Source: Paenibacillus validus NBRC 15382
Lineage (GTDB): Bacteria; Bacillota; Bacilli; Paenibacillales; NBRC-103111
Length of the DNA: 64,000 nucleotides
Assembly (NCBI RefSeq): GCF_004000985.1
Contig: NZ_BIMH01000005.1
Location: forward strand, 1-64,000
Direction: 5' to 3'
Shown: in pieces, positions 19,316 through 28,676 of the stretch
Numbering within the stretch: position 1 is the stretch's first letter
Layout: each line of letters begins with the position of its first letter
Notes under the pieces: model-generated
What the model was told of the DNA's origin: nothing
Databases searched by the model: none
What the model saw: only the letters and a program-made list of their open reading frames with translations
Translations under genes and position numbers: made by a program

Positions 19316-20104
19316 ATGAACGCACATGAAATCGATTATCAAATTGTGGGCTCCGAAATGCAATACGTTGAAATTGAGCTCGATCCCGGCGAAAGCGTAA
19401 TTGCCGAGGCGGGCAGCTTAATGATGATGGATCAGAGTATCCATATGGAGACGATTTTCGGCGACGGCAGCGATCAGGGGAAAGGGCTGATGGGGAAGCT
19501 GTTCGGCGCGGGCAAGCGGTTGTTAACCGGCGAGAGCCTGTTCATGACGCTCTTTACGAACCGCGGTTCCGGGAAAGAGCGGGTCAGCTTCGCCTCTCCG
19601 TACCCGGGCCGTATTATGCCGATGGATTTATCCGAGCTCGGCAATAAAATCATTTGTCAGAAGGACGCCTTCCTGTGTGCCGCGAAGGGCGTCTCAGTCG
19701 GCATCGATTTTCAGCGTAAGCTGGGGACGGGCTTCTTCGGAGGCGAAGGCTTTATCATGCAGAAGATCGAAGGCGACGGACTGGCGTTCGTGCATGCGGG
19801 CGGGGCGATTTGCGAACGCGTGCTGCGGCCGGGTGAGCTGATTCGCGTCGATACCGGATGTTTGGTAGCTATGACGCAGGAAGTCGATTACGACATCGAG
19901 TTCGTGAAAGGTGTCAAAACCGCTTTATTCGGAGGCGAGGGTTTGTTCTTCGCAACGCTGCGCGGACCGGGACGGGTGTGGATTCAATCGCTGCCGTTCA
20001 GCCGTCTGGCCGACCGCGTCATGAGCGCGGCGGGGCCGGGCGGGCGTAAAGAAGAGGGGAGCATTCTCGGCGGACTAGGCAACCTGCTTGACGGCGACCG
20101 TTAA
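19316..20104 (+). CDS. AIM24/TIGR00266 family protein
   Basis: 262 residues of the AIM24 family, a beta-rich tubby-like fold. Matching features are MQYVEIELDPGESVIAEAGSLMMMD near the start, FTNRGSGKERVSFASPYPG near residue 85, and GGAICERVLRPGELIRVDTGCLVAM near 165. The family is widespread in bacteria and found in mitochondria, with no established biochemical role. AGGGGAGAGG lies upstream of ATG 19316. No operon partner is evident. Confidence 0.88.
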   Translation: MNAHEIDYQIVGSEMQYVEIELDPGESVIAEAGSLMMMDQSIHMETIFGDGSDQGKGLMGKLFGAGKRLLTGESLFMTLFTNRGSGKERVSFASPYPGRIMPMDLSELGNKIICQKDAFLCAAKGVSVGIDFQRKLGTGFFGGEGFIMQKIEGDGLAFVHAGGAICERVLRPGELIRVDTGCLVAMTQEVDYDIEFVKGVKTALFGGEGLFFATLRGPGRVWIQSLPFSRLADRVMSAAGPGGRKEEGSILGGLGNLLDGDR

Positions 20105-20168
20105 GAGCGATATGATTCTAAATACAAATAAGTAACCTCTCATTATTTTTTGGAAAAGGGGTGCGAAG

Positions 20169-20441
20169 ATGGCATATAACCCACAAGTCGTCGATGCCAA
20201 AATCGTCAGTCACAATCCGAAGAACGGATTGTTCGAAATCGTTGCTCAAATGAAAGACAGGACCGTATGCCGTTTGATTTATGAAAAGGATGCGTCCGGT
20301 CAACCAAGGCCGACTCATATCAACCGCTTGCTGAAGGAGCCTTGCCCGATTTGCCGCAAAGATTTTCTTTGCAACTGCATGTCCAAGTTCAAGGAAACCA
20401 TTTCCAGCCAGGCGCTCGAGAAGGCCGGAACTCCTCAATAA
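20169..20441 (+). CDS. Small conserved-looking hypothetical with CPIC…CNC motif
   Basis: 90 residues. The first 55 look like a small beta barrel (VVDAKIVSHNPKNGLFEIVAQM, VCRLIYEKD). Then comes CPICRKDFLCNC near residue 59, four cysteines spaced as in a compact metal site, and a short helical tail. AAAAGGGG lies before ATG 20169. It is a single gene with its own terminator. I know similar proteins only as Paenibacillus hypotheticals; a zinc role is inference. Confidence 0.68.
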   Translation: MAYNPQVVDAKIVSHNPKNGLFEIVAQMKDRTVCRLIYEKDASGQPRPTHINRLLKEPCPICRKDFLCNCMSKFKETISSQALEKAGTPQ

Positions 20442-20466
20442 GCAGTCTCGCACTCGTTGCGCGGCG

Positions 20467-20509
20467 CGACAAGCCCGTAGGTTTTCTGCCTGCGGGCTTG
20501 TCGTTTGTT
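20467..20509 (+). terminator. Rho-independent terminator
   Basis: CGACAAGCCCG at 20467-20477 pairs perfectly with CGGGCTTGTCG at 20493-20503, followed by TTTGTT. Confidence 0.85.
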
Positions 20510-20607
20510 AAAAACCTGCCGCCGCATGGCAGGGTTAAAGCATTGATCTTTTGTCCTGCAGAGGGGAACTATGGTAAAATGTTGTTAAAGGCGAAAGGGG
20601 TTGTGCC

Positions 20608-21114
20608 ATGCGAATCGGCGTCGTATCCGACACCCATTTAAACAGCCGCTCGACGGCACTTCCGGCAGCGCTCGTGCGCGGCCTGCAAGGCGTGGACTGC
20701 ATCCTGCATGCCGGCGACTGGATCGACGAATCGATCGTCGCCTTATTCGAATCGATCGCCCCTGTGGACGGTGTAGCCGGAAACAACGACGGGGTGGAGA
20801 TCATCCGACGGTTCGGCAAGCGAAAGGTGCTTGCGCTCGGCGGGTTTCGCATCGGACTCGTTCACGGGGACGGGGGACGCTCGACTCCCGAGACCGCCTT
20901 TCAGTCGTTCTGCGACACGCATGGACACTCGACCGTCGATGTGGTCATTTTCGGTCATTCGCACATCCCGTTCCTGGAAAGACGGGGCGGCACTTTGCTG
21001 TTCAATCCCGGTTCGGCCGCTGACAAGCGGCGGCAGCCGCAGTACTCATACGGCATCATCGAGCTGACGGACCGCATCGAAGCCACGCACTTCTATTATG
21101 CGGATCGCAGCTAA
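20608..21114 (+). CDS. YfcE/MJ0936-type metallophosphodiesterase
   Basis: 168 residues, calcineurin-like phosphoesterase fold. The metal-binding motifs are all present: SDTHLNS at residue 7, AGDW near 37, GNND near 58 and the paired GHSHIP near 117. This small-phosphodiesterase family cleaves model phosphodiesters; the natural substrate is unknown. AAAGGGG lies 8 bases before ATG 20608. It is probably co-transcribed with ytxJ, 50 bases on. Confidence 0.88.
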   Translation: MRIGVVSDTHLNSRSTALPAALVRGLQGVDCILHAGDWIDESIVALFESIAPVDGVAGNNDGVEIIRRFGKRKVLALGGFRIGLVHGDGGRSTPETAFQSFCDTHGHSTVDVVIFGHSHIPFLERRGGTLLFNPGSAADKRRQPQYSYGIIELTDRIEATHFYYADRS

Positions 21115-21164
21115 CGTTCCATTCACGATTCAATAAACCCATTAGGAGACGGAGGAACCTGAAC

Positions 21165-21506
21165 ATGGCTTCTTGGAAAGAAATTACGACGAACGAAGAG
21201 TGGGAACAAGCGCTCACGGCCAGCGTCAGCAAGCCAATTGTTATTCTGAAACATAGCACGGCCTGTCCGGTGAGCTTCAATGCCCTGCAAGAGTATGAAG
21301 CATACCTTGGGAAGACGCCGAACCCGGAGGTTGATTACTTGCTGGTGAAGGTGATCGAATCGCGTCCGGTGTCCAACCAAATCGCTGAAGATACCGGCGT
21401 GAAACACGCTTCGCCGCAAATTTTATACGTGAAAAACAAAGATACCGTATGGAATACGTCCCATTGGGCGATCACGGAAGAACACATTCATGCCGTCTTG
21501 AACTAA
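21165..21506 (+). CDS. ytxJ: Bacillithiol-system protein YtxJ
   Basis: 113 residues, thioredoxin fold with a single-cysteine active site, HSTACPVS near residue 27, in place of CxxC. This is the YtxJ (BrxC-like) family that removes bacillithiol from proteins in Bacillota. The closing HASPQILYVKNKDTVWNTSHW is typical. TTAGGAGACGGAGG precedes ATG 21165. It supports bacillithiol as the low-molecular-weight thiol of the organism. Confidence 0.9.
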   Translation: MASWKEITTNEEWEQALTASVSKPIVILKHSTACPVSFNALQEYEAYLGKTPNPEVDYLLVKVIESRPVSNQIAEDTGVKHASPQILYVKNKDTVWNTSHWAITEEHIHAVLN

Positions 21507-21540
21507 GGCAAGTTTAGTCACCGGGTAGAGGAGAGAGCGT

Positions 21541-22353
21541 ATGGCCGTTCAACCGTTTTCGTTTTTTTCTGCAGCGTTATTCGCCCGGAAAGTGTGCCAG
21601 GTTTATGTTCCCGATAGTTATCATCTCGATGAGGATCGTCGTTACCCCGTTGTTTATTTATTGCACGGGCTGCACGGCGACGAAACGAGCTGGACGGTGA
21701 AAGGAAACGCGGAAGCGACCCTGGATGCGTTAATCGCTTCCCGGGAGCTCAGCGAGAGCATAGTCGTTATGCCGAACGACGGCGGGTACGGGCACGGGAC
21801 GTTTTACGTCAATTGGTATGATGGGACGGGGCGATTCGAGGATTACATCCTCCAGGATTTGATCCCGACCATCGACCATGAATTCCGCACGATTGCCGAC
21901 CGGTCGAAACGCGCCGTGTGCGGGCTGTCGATGGGCGGTTACGGCGCCTTTGCGCTGGCGCTGCGCAACCCCGACGTGTTCAGTGCAGCCGCAAGCATCT
22001 CGGGAGCGCTCGTGTCGGTTTCCTTGATGACTCCGCAGGATCTGCGCTCGGACACGACGCCGCGGATCATGGGGCCAATGTACGGGCCTTACGCCAAGGA
22101 GCTGGATTTGCACGTGTTGGCGGGGCGGCGGGTGAAGGATGAGGCAAGACCGGCGCTGCATTTCAACTGCGGCCGTTCGGACTTTCTGTTCCCGGCCAAC
22201 CAGGCGTTCAAAGCGCTGCTTGATCAGCTCGGTTATCCGCATGAGTATATGGAGTTCGAAGGCGACCATCAATGGTCGTATTTCAGCGAACATCTGACGG
22301 ATGCGCTGCGGTTTATCGAGAAAGCGCTGCAAGTCACCGAGCCGGCGCGGTAA
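21541..22353 (+). CDS. Esterase D-like alpha/beta hydrolase
   Basis: 270 residues of the putative esterase (PF00756) family, related to tributyrin esterase and S-formylglutathione hydrolase. The oxyanion loop is LLHGLHGDETSW near residue 41, the nucleophile serine is in GLSMGGYGAFAL near 125, and the catalytic histidine is in GDHQWSYF near 241. There is no signal peptide, so it acts in the cytoplasm. The substrate is unknown. GAGGAGAG precedes ATG 21541. Confidence 0.88.
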   Translation: MAVQPFSFFSAALFARKVCQVYVPDSYHLDEDRRYPVVYLLHGLHGDETSWTVKGNAEATLDALIASRELSESIVVMPNDGGYGHGTFYVNWYDGTGRFEDYILQDLIPTIDHEFRTIADRSKRAVCGLSMGGYGAFALALRNPDVFSAAASISGALVSVSLMTPQDLRSDTTPRIMGPMYGPYAKELDLHVLAGRRVKDEARPALHFNCGRSDFLFPANQAFKALLDQLGYPHEYMEFEGDHQWSYFSEHLTDALRFIEKALQVTEPAR

Positions 22354-22368
22354 GGAGACAGGTGGAAA

Positions 22369-22424
22369 GTAAAGCCCGTTCCGGGAGCTATGCTATCGCA
22401 TAGAAATCCCGAACGGGCTTTATT
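22369..22424. terminator. Bidirectional terminator
   Basis: AAAGCCCGTTC…GGGA near 22370-22385 pairs with TCCC…GAACGGGCTTT near 22407-22421, with A before and TATT after. It lies between the convergent esterase gene and the giant kinase gene. Confidence 0.75.
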
Positions 22425-22436
22425 ATGTCGTGAAAT

Positions 22437-25400
22437 TCAGGACGAATTGGCGTCGAGGGGCAGCCGGTCCGCACGGCCGACGGCTTCGGTTGCCCGTTTG
22501 GGCAAGTACACGATGAAAGACGTGCCGTGATCAAGTGTGGATTCGCATTCCATGAAACCGCCGTAATGCTGCAAATAATTGTGCGCAAGGTGCAGGCCGA
22601 GTCCGGAGTTCGCCTGTTCCGATTTGGTCGAGAACCCTTTGTCGAAGATGCGGTTGCGTTCTTCCGCCGAAATGTAGGAGCCGGTATTATACACCGTCAA
22701 CCGGTAGTGATCTTCATGTTCCTGGATCGTCAGCCGGACAGTCCGCAGCAGATCGTCCTGCGGGATCGCCTCGACGGCATTCTTCAACAGGTTGTGCATT
22801 ACGCTGGAGAAATAATTGATCGGCAGCGTCAGCTGATCGAACGCGCAGTCCAGGTTACCGCTTACCTGCAGGTCGATTTTCTTGGAAACGCATGTTAGCG
22901 AAAGTTGGTTGAGCACGACCGCGAGGATCGGAAATTTCACCGAGCCTATGACGGATTGCTGCACGATTTCCTTACACCAAACCGAGATGTAATCTTTGGC
23001 CAAGTCGTACTTGTTTATCATCAGCAGGGCATGAACGGTTTGGACGTTGTTGATCAACTCATGCTGCGATTTTCGGATATTGAGCATCGTCGCCTCGGAT
23101 GACTGCGCCCAGCGCTCCTTCTCATCGAGCTGAAGGCGAATGTTTTTCTCCTGCTCCTCCAACAGCTGAAGCTTGTAATCCTTGGATTCGAGATAATCGT
23201 ACAGCTTGGCGTTCTCGATCAAGACGGCGATTTCCGAGGCAAGCAGCTTAAGCGTTTCAACCCTTTCCTCTTGAAACACGTGCGTCGCCAGGTTGTTCTC
23301 CAGGTACAAAGCGCCGACGAGCTTGTTGAATCGGCAGATCGGGACGCAGAGAATCGATTTCGGCCGTTTGGTTTGAATGTAGGCGTCTTTCGAGAACAGC
23401 TCGGATAATACCGCATCCTGCAGCAGCACCGTCTCGCCGGTGCGGGCGGCATATTGAATGACCGTGACCGCAGCGTCTCGGCAGTCCTCAAGCGGCATGA
23501 TTTGCATCGCCGCGAACGGGGCGTTGGCGGTTTTCTCCGCATCGATCCACAACCTCCGGTCGCGCTCCAGCACGAGCATGCCTTTTTCGGCTCCCGCATT
23601 TTCCAGTACGATCCTCATGATGCTGTCCAGCATTTGTTGAAGAACGGTTTCGTTCGATACCGCCTGCGACGCTTTCACGACGCACGAGAGGTCGATGCTC
23701 GCTTCCGCTGCTTGGCCTCGGGTTACCAGGTACGGGTACTTCTCGTCGAGATCGGTCACTTTGCGCTCGGCGCCCCATTTGGCGTAAAGGCTGCGCGCTT
23801 CGAGCAAATAGGAGCGGGCGATTTTCAATTTGCCTGCTTGCAAATAATGCTTGGCTGCACATTCGCTGGCCATGGCCTCGTACTGGACGAAGCGGCCTTT
23901 ACCCGCATAATGGATCGCTTGATCGTATTTTTCTTCCGCGAGCGCTCGCTTGTCGGTGATCCGGTACCATTCGGCTTCGAGCAGCAGTTTCAGATGTAAG
24001 AAATTATCGGGTGAATGCCGGGCCCATTTGTCCATAAACCGGATGCTGAATTGAATTCGATCCCGGAGGCGCTTTCTCTCGGCTGGGGCAGCTTGATCGT
24101 AAAGTCCCGCAAGCACCATGCCATAATGAAAGTGGTGCAGATGCACGTGCATCATCCCGAAGACGGTCGACAGTACCGTTTCCGCTTCTTCCAACAGCTT
24201 CCGGGCTTCGTCCAGGCGGTTGAACATATAAAACGTTTGCCCCTGCATGACATAATATGTATGTATGATTGCATTGTTGGTGAACCGGGAAAGCTGCTCG
24301 ATTTCTTCGGCGCTCATGAACCGCTCGGATCTTGTTTCATCGGATGTATGAGAGAACGCTTGATTTCTCATGTTCTGCATGTAACGCTGGAGAACGGTTA
24401 GGATCATGATCGTATCGCGGTCCTGCGCTTTATATATAAAATTTTGGTAGTGCTCCGTCTCTTTGAACACGTCCGATAGATGATCCCCCCGAAACAAGCG
24501 AAGGAAAAAGCTAAACGTGATCGAATATCCGGCGTATACGAAATCCCCCGATTCTTCCCCGAATTGATAAGCCTTGCGCAGCAGTTCGACGTTCGTCTCG
24601 ATATGCTCCTTCACATGGCTGGTGAAGGCCCCTGCGCCGAAGTAAACTTTACATTTGATAGGCAAATGATTGAATGAATCGCTCAATTTCACGCCGAGCC
24701 GTCCATAGGCCAGACCCGAATTCAGTCTGCCGAGCAGCGAACTCATAATCACGCCGTAAGTCGTATAAGCGAACGCACTGCCTTCCGCATGTCCGTGCAC
24801 CAGCGAATAATTGAACATGCGAAGCATCAAATAAATGTACAATTCCGAGTTTATGTAGTACGCAGGCGGAATCAGATTAACCAGGAACTGCATAACCGCC
24901 TTGTGATTCGGATCGGTCATCACGGGGATGTCGATCAAATCGTCGATGCTGCGGGTGCCTTTACGCGCCTGTGATTTCAGCATCTCCCAAACAATGCTCG
25001 CTTTCCCCGTGTTCGGGCGGATATGAATCCCGAGCAGCTTCAGTCCTTTCAATCCGATCCGCAGCGCTTCCTCGTGCTCGCCCAGGTTCGTGAATAGCAC
25101 CATCATCAGGTTGTAGGCTTCGGCTTTCTCCAGTTTGGTGCGCGCATGCAATAAGGCGGCCGCGAACGAATGCTTGGCTTCCTCGAATTGCCCGCTTAAG
25201 TATTCAAGCTCCGCTTTCTCCAGCTGAAGCGCGTAAGCCAGCTCGTACTGCCGCTCCCAGTGATCCGATTCAAGCAGCCGATAACCGCACAGCGCGTACT
25301 TCAGTCCGGTATCGTACGCAGAGCTTTCTTTTGCCTTGCGGCAAGCCTTTAAGTTTAAGGCAGCCAGCCGTTCCTTCTCTTCCCGTGATCCGATCAGCGG

Positions 25401-27626
25401 CGCGCCAAGGTTCAGCTGGTTCACGATTTCGAACGTATTCTCTTCTTGTGCGCTTGCGTCCGCATAATGATGCTCCAATAGACGACCGATTTGTAAATGA
25501 ATTTCCTGTTTGCGATAGTCTGAAAGCAAGGAGTACAAAGCTTGGTAAACGCGATCATGCAAAAATTTATACGTTGTAACCGGGGTTACACTGTTTCTGC
25601 CCGTATGGACCGCGTGGATAAGGCCGTCTTTGACCGCATCCTTCAAGCTTTCTTCCACTTCTTCGGCAGTCCGTCCGGTGACGAGCGCAAGCGTCTCCGA
25701 AGTGAACTGATGACCGATGCAAGCTGCGTGCTGGAGCAAAGACTGCAGCTGTTCCGGGAGCCGTACGATTTTGTTGATCATAAAATCGACGACGTTCTCG
25801 GTCATGTGCAGCTCTTGGATCTTCGCTTCGTCCCATGTCCATGCGCGTGCCGAGTAGTCGAACCACAGCAGCTGCTGATCGTAAATAGAGCGGAAAAACT
25901 GCTTCGTGAAGAACGGATTGCCCTTCGTTTTTTTCATCATCAATTGCGCCAAGGCGCGTACGGGTTGCCGCGCAGACTGCAGGGTGTCGGTCAGCATTTG
26001 CTCCAAATGACGTTCATCCAGCGGCTCTAATTGAATTTGCGTCGTATGGCTGCTCTTCTGCCGCTGCAGCTTATCGATCATGACACGGAGCGGATGCGAG
26101 CCCCCGACGTCGCGATCCCGGAATGAACCGATAAACAAGCGGTAGTTCCTGTTCGTACCGAGCCCAATATCCTGTATCAATTGAATGGACGCGGCGTCGG
26201 CCCACTGCAAATCGTCGAGAAATAGGATGAGCGGCTGTTCTCTGGAAGTAAACACGGATAGCACCTTCTGCACCGTCATCATGAGCCGGTTGTACATTTC
26301 CGCCGGAGGCATCTTTGTAATCGGAGGCTGCTTGCCGAACACCTGTTCGAGATCCGGAACCATCTCCATGAGCACTTGACCGTTAGGGCCGACTGCCTCC
26401 AGAATACGTCGTTTCATGTTGTGAAACGCTTCTTCGTTCAAGGTCAATAAGTATTGAAGCAGCTGCTTGCCCGCTTCGTGCAAGGCGTGGTAAGGGGTAG
26501 CGCGTTTAAATTGATCGAATTTGCCGTAGATGAATAAACCGTTCTGTTGTTGAATCAGCTTCTGAAATTCATGAATCAAATAGGACTTGCCAATACCGGA
26601 TATGCCGGACACGAACGCGAATTCCATTCCGCCCTTGCGAACCCGGGCGTAAGCCTCGCTCAGCGCTTGAAGAGCGGCTTCGCGTCCGTATATCTTCTCG
26701 GAGATCACGAATTGATCGGAAACGCCTTCATTGCCGATTTCATACGGTTCCAGATAGCCATCGGTCAGCAGCTTGTTCAACGCGATCTCCAGATCGTGGC
26801 GCAAGGCGAACGCGCTCGGGTAGCGGTGCTCGGGATGTTTGGCCAAACATTTCAGCACAATGTCCGAGACGGGCTTCGGTATTTGATATTCCGTGAGCGG
26901 CTTTGGTTCTTTGGCAAACTGCATATGGAGCAGTTCCAACACGTCGTCGCTCTGGAACGGCAGCTCGCCGGACAGCATCCGATAGAACATGATGCCGAGC
27001 GCATACAAATCTGTTCGATGATCCGGCCGCCGGTTCATCCGGCCGGTAAGCTCAGGCGCTGCATAGAACAGCGCATTCGTTTCATATACGGGCTGCGGCA
27101 GCACATGCGCCTCCGGTACCGTTGAGATCGGGGTGACCCGGAACAGATCGGTCAGCTTGCATTTTTTTCGATTCGATTCTACAAAAAAAGCGTACGGACT
27201 TAAGTTCAGATGCAGGTGTTTCGTCTGGTGCAGCTTGCTGACCGCCTCGGCGGCGCCGATCGCCAGGTTCAGAAACAGGGTCAGCTCGGCAGGGCCTGAT
27301 TGCAGGTAAGCCGAGAGCGGCTGTCCTTCGATTGGCTGGAACAGCAGGGCGGGGGCGCCGTTCCATTCGTAAGCCTGCTCCGGCACCCAGACGTCAGCGG
27401 CAGCAAGCCGTTTCGCTTGCTCGTATTCCTGCAGCAATCTTTGCTGGAGCGGATCATAGTCCAGTCCGGGCCGCAGCGCTTTGAAATAACGGATGAAGCC
27501 TGTGTCTTGTTCCTTAGCCCGAAACAGCAAAGTATGGCCGTTCTCATGGACAGGTTCGACGGTTTTTTCGTTTAAGTTCCAAGCCAACTCGACAGACCTC
27601 CGATAACTAACCTTCTTACTATCCAT
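22437..27626 (-). CDS. Giant kinase-like/AAA/GAF/histidine kinase
   Basis: 1729 residues without membrane segments, built like cyanobacterial hybrid Ser/Thr-His kinases. Domains: a protein-kinase fold (about 10-285), an AAA ATPase with Walker A GISGIGKS at 341-348 and LILFLDDLQWAD near 470, a long helical repeat region (about 690-1300), a GAF domain (about 1316-1475), a coiled coil, then a histidine kinase with acceptor His1522 in KSQHELINN, N box NLLKNAVEAIP near 1612 and G box SGLGLHLAHN near 1674. The kinase lobe keeps Lys49, D160 and YAAPE, but the catalytic loop reads HLNLSP (Asp to Asn141) and DFG reads DLF, so it is probably a pseudokinase. AGGAAAG precedes ATG 27626. No response regulator adjoins it. 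Confidence 0.92.
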   Translation of the reverse strand: MDSKKVSYRRSVELAWNLNEKTVEPVHENGHTLLFRAKEQDTGFIRYFKALRPGLDYDPLQQRLLQEYEQAKRLAAADVWVPEQAYEWNGAPALLFQPIEGQPLSAYLQSGPAELTLFLNLAIGAAEAVSKLHQTKHLHLNLSPYAFFVESNRKKCKLTDLFRVTPISTVPEAHVLPQPVYETNALFYAAPELTGRMNRRPDHRTDLYALGIMFYRMLSGELPFQSDDVLELLHMQFAKEPKPLTEYQIPKPVSDIVLKCLAKHPEHRYPSAFALRHDLEIALNKLLTDGYLEPYEIGNEGVSDQFVISEKIYGREAALQALSEAYARVRKGGMEFAFVSGISGIGKSYLIHEFQKLIQQQNGLFIYGKFDQFKRATPYHALHEAGKQLLQYLLTLNEEAFHNMKRRILEAVGPNGQVLMEMVPDLEQVFGKQPPITKMPPAEMYNRLMMTVQKVLSVFTSREQPLILFLDDLQWADAASIQLIQDIGLGTNRNYRLFIGSFRDRDVGGSHPLRVMIDKLQRQKSSHTTQIQLEPLDERHLEQMLTDTLQSARQPVRALAQLMMKKTKGNPFFTKQFFRSIYDQQLLWFDYSARAWTWDEAKIQELHMTENVVDFMINKIVRLPEQLQSLLQHAACIGHQFTSETLALVTGRTAEEVEESLKDAVKDGLIHAVHTGRNSVTPVTTYKFLHDRVYQALYSLLSDYRKQEIHLQIGRLLEHHYADASAQEENTFEIVNQLNLGAPLIGSREEKERLAALNLKACRKAKESSAYDTGLKYALCGYRLLESDHWERQYELAYALQLEKAELEYLSGQFEEAKHSFAAALLHARTKLEKAEAYNLMMVLFTNLGEHEEALRIGLKGLKLLGIHIRPNTGKASIVWEMLKSQARKGTRSIDDLIDIPVMTDPNHKAVMQFLVNLIPPAYYINSELYIYLMLRMFNYSLVHGHAEGSAFAYTTYGVIMSSLLGRLNSGLAYGRLGVKLSDSFNHLPIKCKVYFGAGAFTSHVKEHIETNVELLRKAYQFGEESGDFVYAGYSITFSFFLRLFRGDHLSDVFKETEHYQNFIYKAQDRDTIMILTVLQRYMQNMRNQAFSHTSDETRSERFMSAEEIEQLSRFTNNAIIHTYYVMQGQTFYMFNRLDEARKLLEEAETVLSTVFGMMHVHLHHFHYGMVLAGLYDQAAPAERKRLRDRIQFSIRFMDKWARHSPDNFLHLKLLLEAEWYRITDKRALAEEKYDQAIHYAGKGRFVQYEAMASECAAKHYLQAGKLKIARSYLLEARSLYAKWGAERKVTDLDEKYPYLVTRGQAAEASIDLSCVVKASQAVSNETVLQQMLDSIMRIVLENAGAEKGMLVLERDRRLWIDAEKTANAPFAAMQIMPLEDCRDAAVTVIQYAARTGETVLLQDAVLSELFSKDAYIQTKRPKSILCVPICRFNKLVGALYLENNLATHVFQEERVETLKLLASEIAVLIENAKLYDYLESKDYKLQLLEEQEKNIRLQLDEKERWAQSSEATMLNIRKSQHELINNVQTVHALLMINKYDLAKDYISVWCKEIVQQSVIGSVKFPILAVVLNQLSLTCVSKKIDLQVSGNLDCAFDQLTLPINYFSSVMHNLLKNAVEAIPQDDLLRTVRLTIQEHEDHYRLTVYNTGSYISAEERNRIFDKGFSTKSEQANSGLGLHLAHNYLQHYGGFMECESTLDHGTSFIVYLPKRATEAVGRADRLPLDANSS

Positions 27627-27694
27627 TGTACTTTCCTATATTAGGTTAATCAACCTCAATGCCGCCTGTAATCGGGCCTGAAGACTTCACTAAT

Positions 27695-27724
27695 TTTCCA
27701 TAATCGTAACATTTGTTATATAAT
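27695..27724 (+). promoter_or_regulatory. Candidate sigma-A promoter for the TIGR01777 gene
   Basis: TTTCCA at 27695-27700, an 18-base spacer and a perfect TATAAT at 27719-27724. Sequence ATCAACCT just downstream (27729-27736) repeats 27649-27656, which lies inside a small palindrome. Confidence 0.5.
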
Positions 27725-27766
27725 GAAAATCAACCTAAGGTAGTGGACACATGCGGAGGAATGAAC

Positions 27767-28663
27767 ATGAAAGTTGCAATTGCAGGAGGAACCGGTTTTA
27801 TCGGTCGTCACTTGACCCAATACTATATTCAGCAGAAGGCGTCGGTGGTCGTAGTCGCGCGAAAGAAGCGCAAACCGGACCATCCGCTTGTCCGATATGC
27901 GACTTGGGAGGAGCTCGAGACGAGCTTGCTGCCCCTTGAAGGCGTGGACGCGATCGTCAATTTAGCCGGGGAGACGATCAATCAGCGCTGGACGGCAGAG
28001 GCGAAGGCCCGTATTCTGCAATCGCGGCTCGATTCGGTGGCCAGCGTGCAATCGTGGATCGAGCGGATGGAGCGAAAGCCGGTATTGATCAACGCATCCG
28101 GCGTAGCCATATACGGGACGTCCGATTCGGAAACGTTCATCGAAGAGAGTGAATGGAAGAAGGACGATTTCTTGGCGAGCGTTGTCGACCAATGGGAGAT
28201 GGCGGCGGAGCATATTCCGGATACCCGGGTCGTGCTGCTGCGGCTAGGCGTTGTGCTCGGCAAAGACGGAGGCGCTTTCCCGAAGATGATCGCACCGTTC
28301 AAATTCGGCCTGGGCGGGCGGATCGGTACGGGAAGACAGCCGTTATCGTGGATCCATATCGACGATTTGTGCCGATTAATCGATTTCTGCATCGAGCATG
28401 AAGAGATTGAAGGGCCGGTCAACGCGACGACGCCGATGGCCGTAACGAACGATGCCTTCGGCCGGGCGGTGGCGTCCAAGCTGAAGAAGCCCTACTTGTT
28501 CCCGGTCCCCGCGTTCATGATGAAGATGCTGTTCGGCGAGATGTCGATGCTGCTGCTGCAGGGGCAGAAGGTTTTTCCGTCGGTTGCCGTGAAACATAAC
28601 TTCCATTACCTGTATCCGGTTATCGAGATGGCGCTGGAAGATTTGCTCGCGGACAAAAAGTGA
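27767..28663 (+). CDS. TIGR01777 family NAD(P)-binding epimerase-like protein
   Basis: 298 residues of the extended SDR TIGR01777 family (YfcH, YfhF). Dinucleotide motif AGGTGFIGRH at residue 6, then VNLAGETINQRWT near 70, LINASGVAIYGT near 113, VLLRLGVVLGKDGGAFP near 160, and the C-terminal DUF1731 part ending YLYPVIEMALEDLL. The substrate is unknown. GGAGGA lies 6 bases before ATG 27767 and abuts the in-frame ATG 27761, so 27767 is preferred. The next gene starts 13 bases after it. Confidence 0.88.
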   Translation: MKVAIAGGTGFIGRHLTQYYIQQKASVVVVARKKRKPDHPLVRYATWEELETSLLPLEGVDAIVNLAGETINQRWTAEAKARILQSRLDSVASVQSWIERMERKPVLINASGVAIYGTSDSETFIEESEWKKDDFLASVVDQWEMAAEHIPDTRVVLLRLGVVLGKDGGAFPKMIAPFKFGLGGRIGTGRQPLSWIHIDDLCRLIDFCIEHEEIEGPVNATTPMAVTNDAFGRAVASKLKKPYLFPVPAFMMKMLFGEMSMLLLQGQKVFPSVAVKHNFHYLYPVIEMALEDLLADKK

Positions 28664-28676
28664 AGGGGAACGGTAC

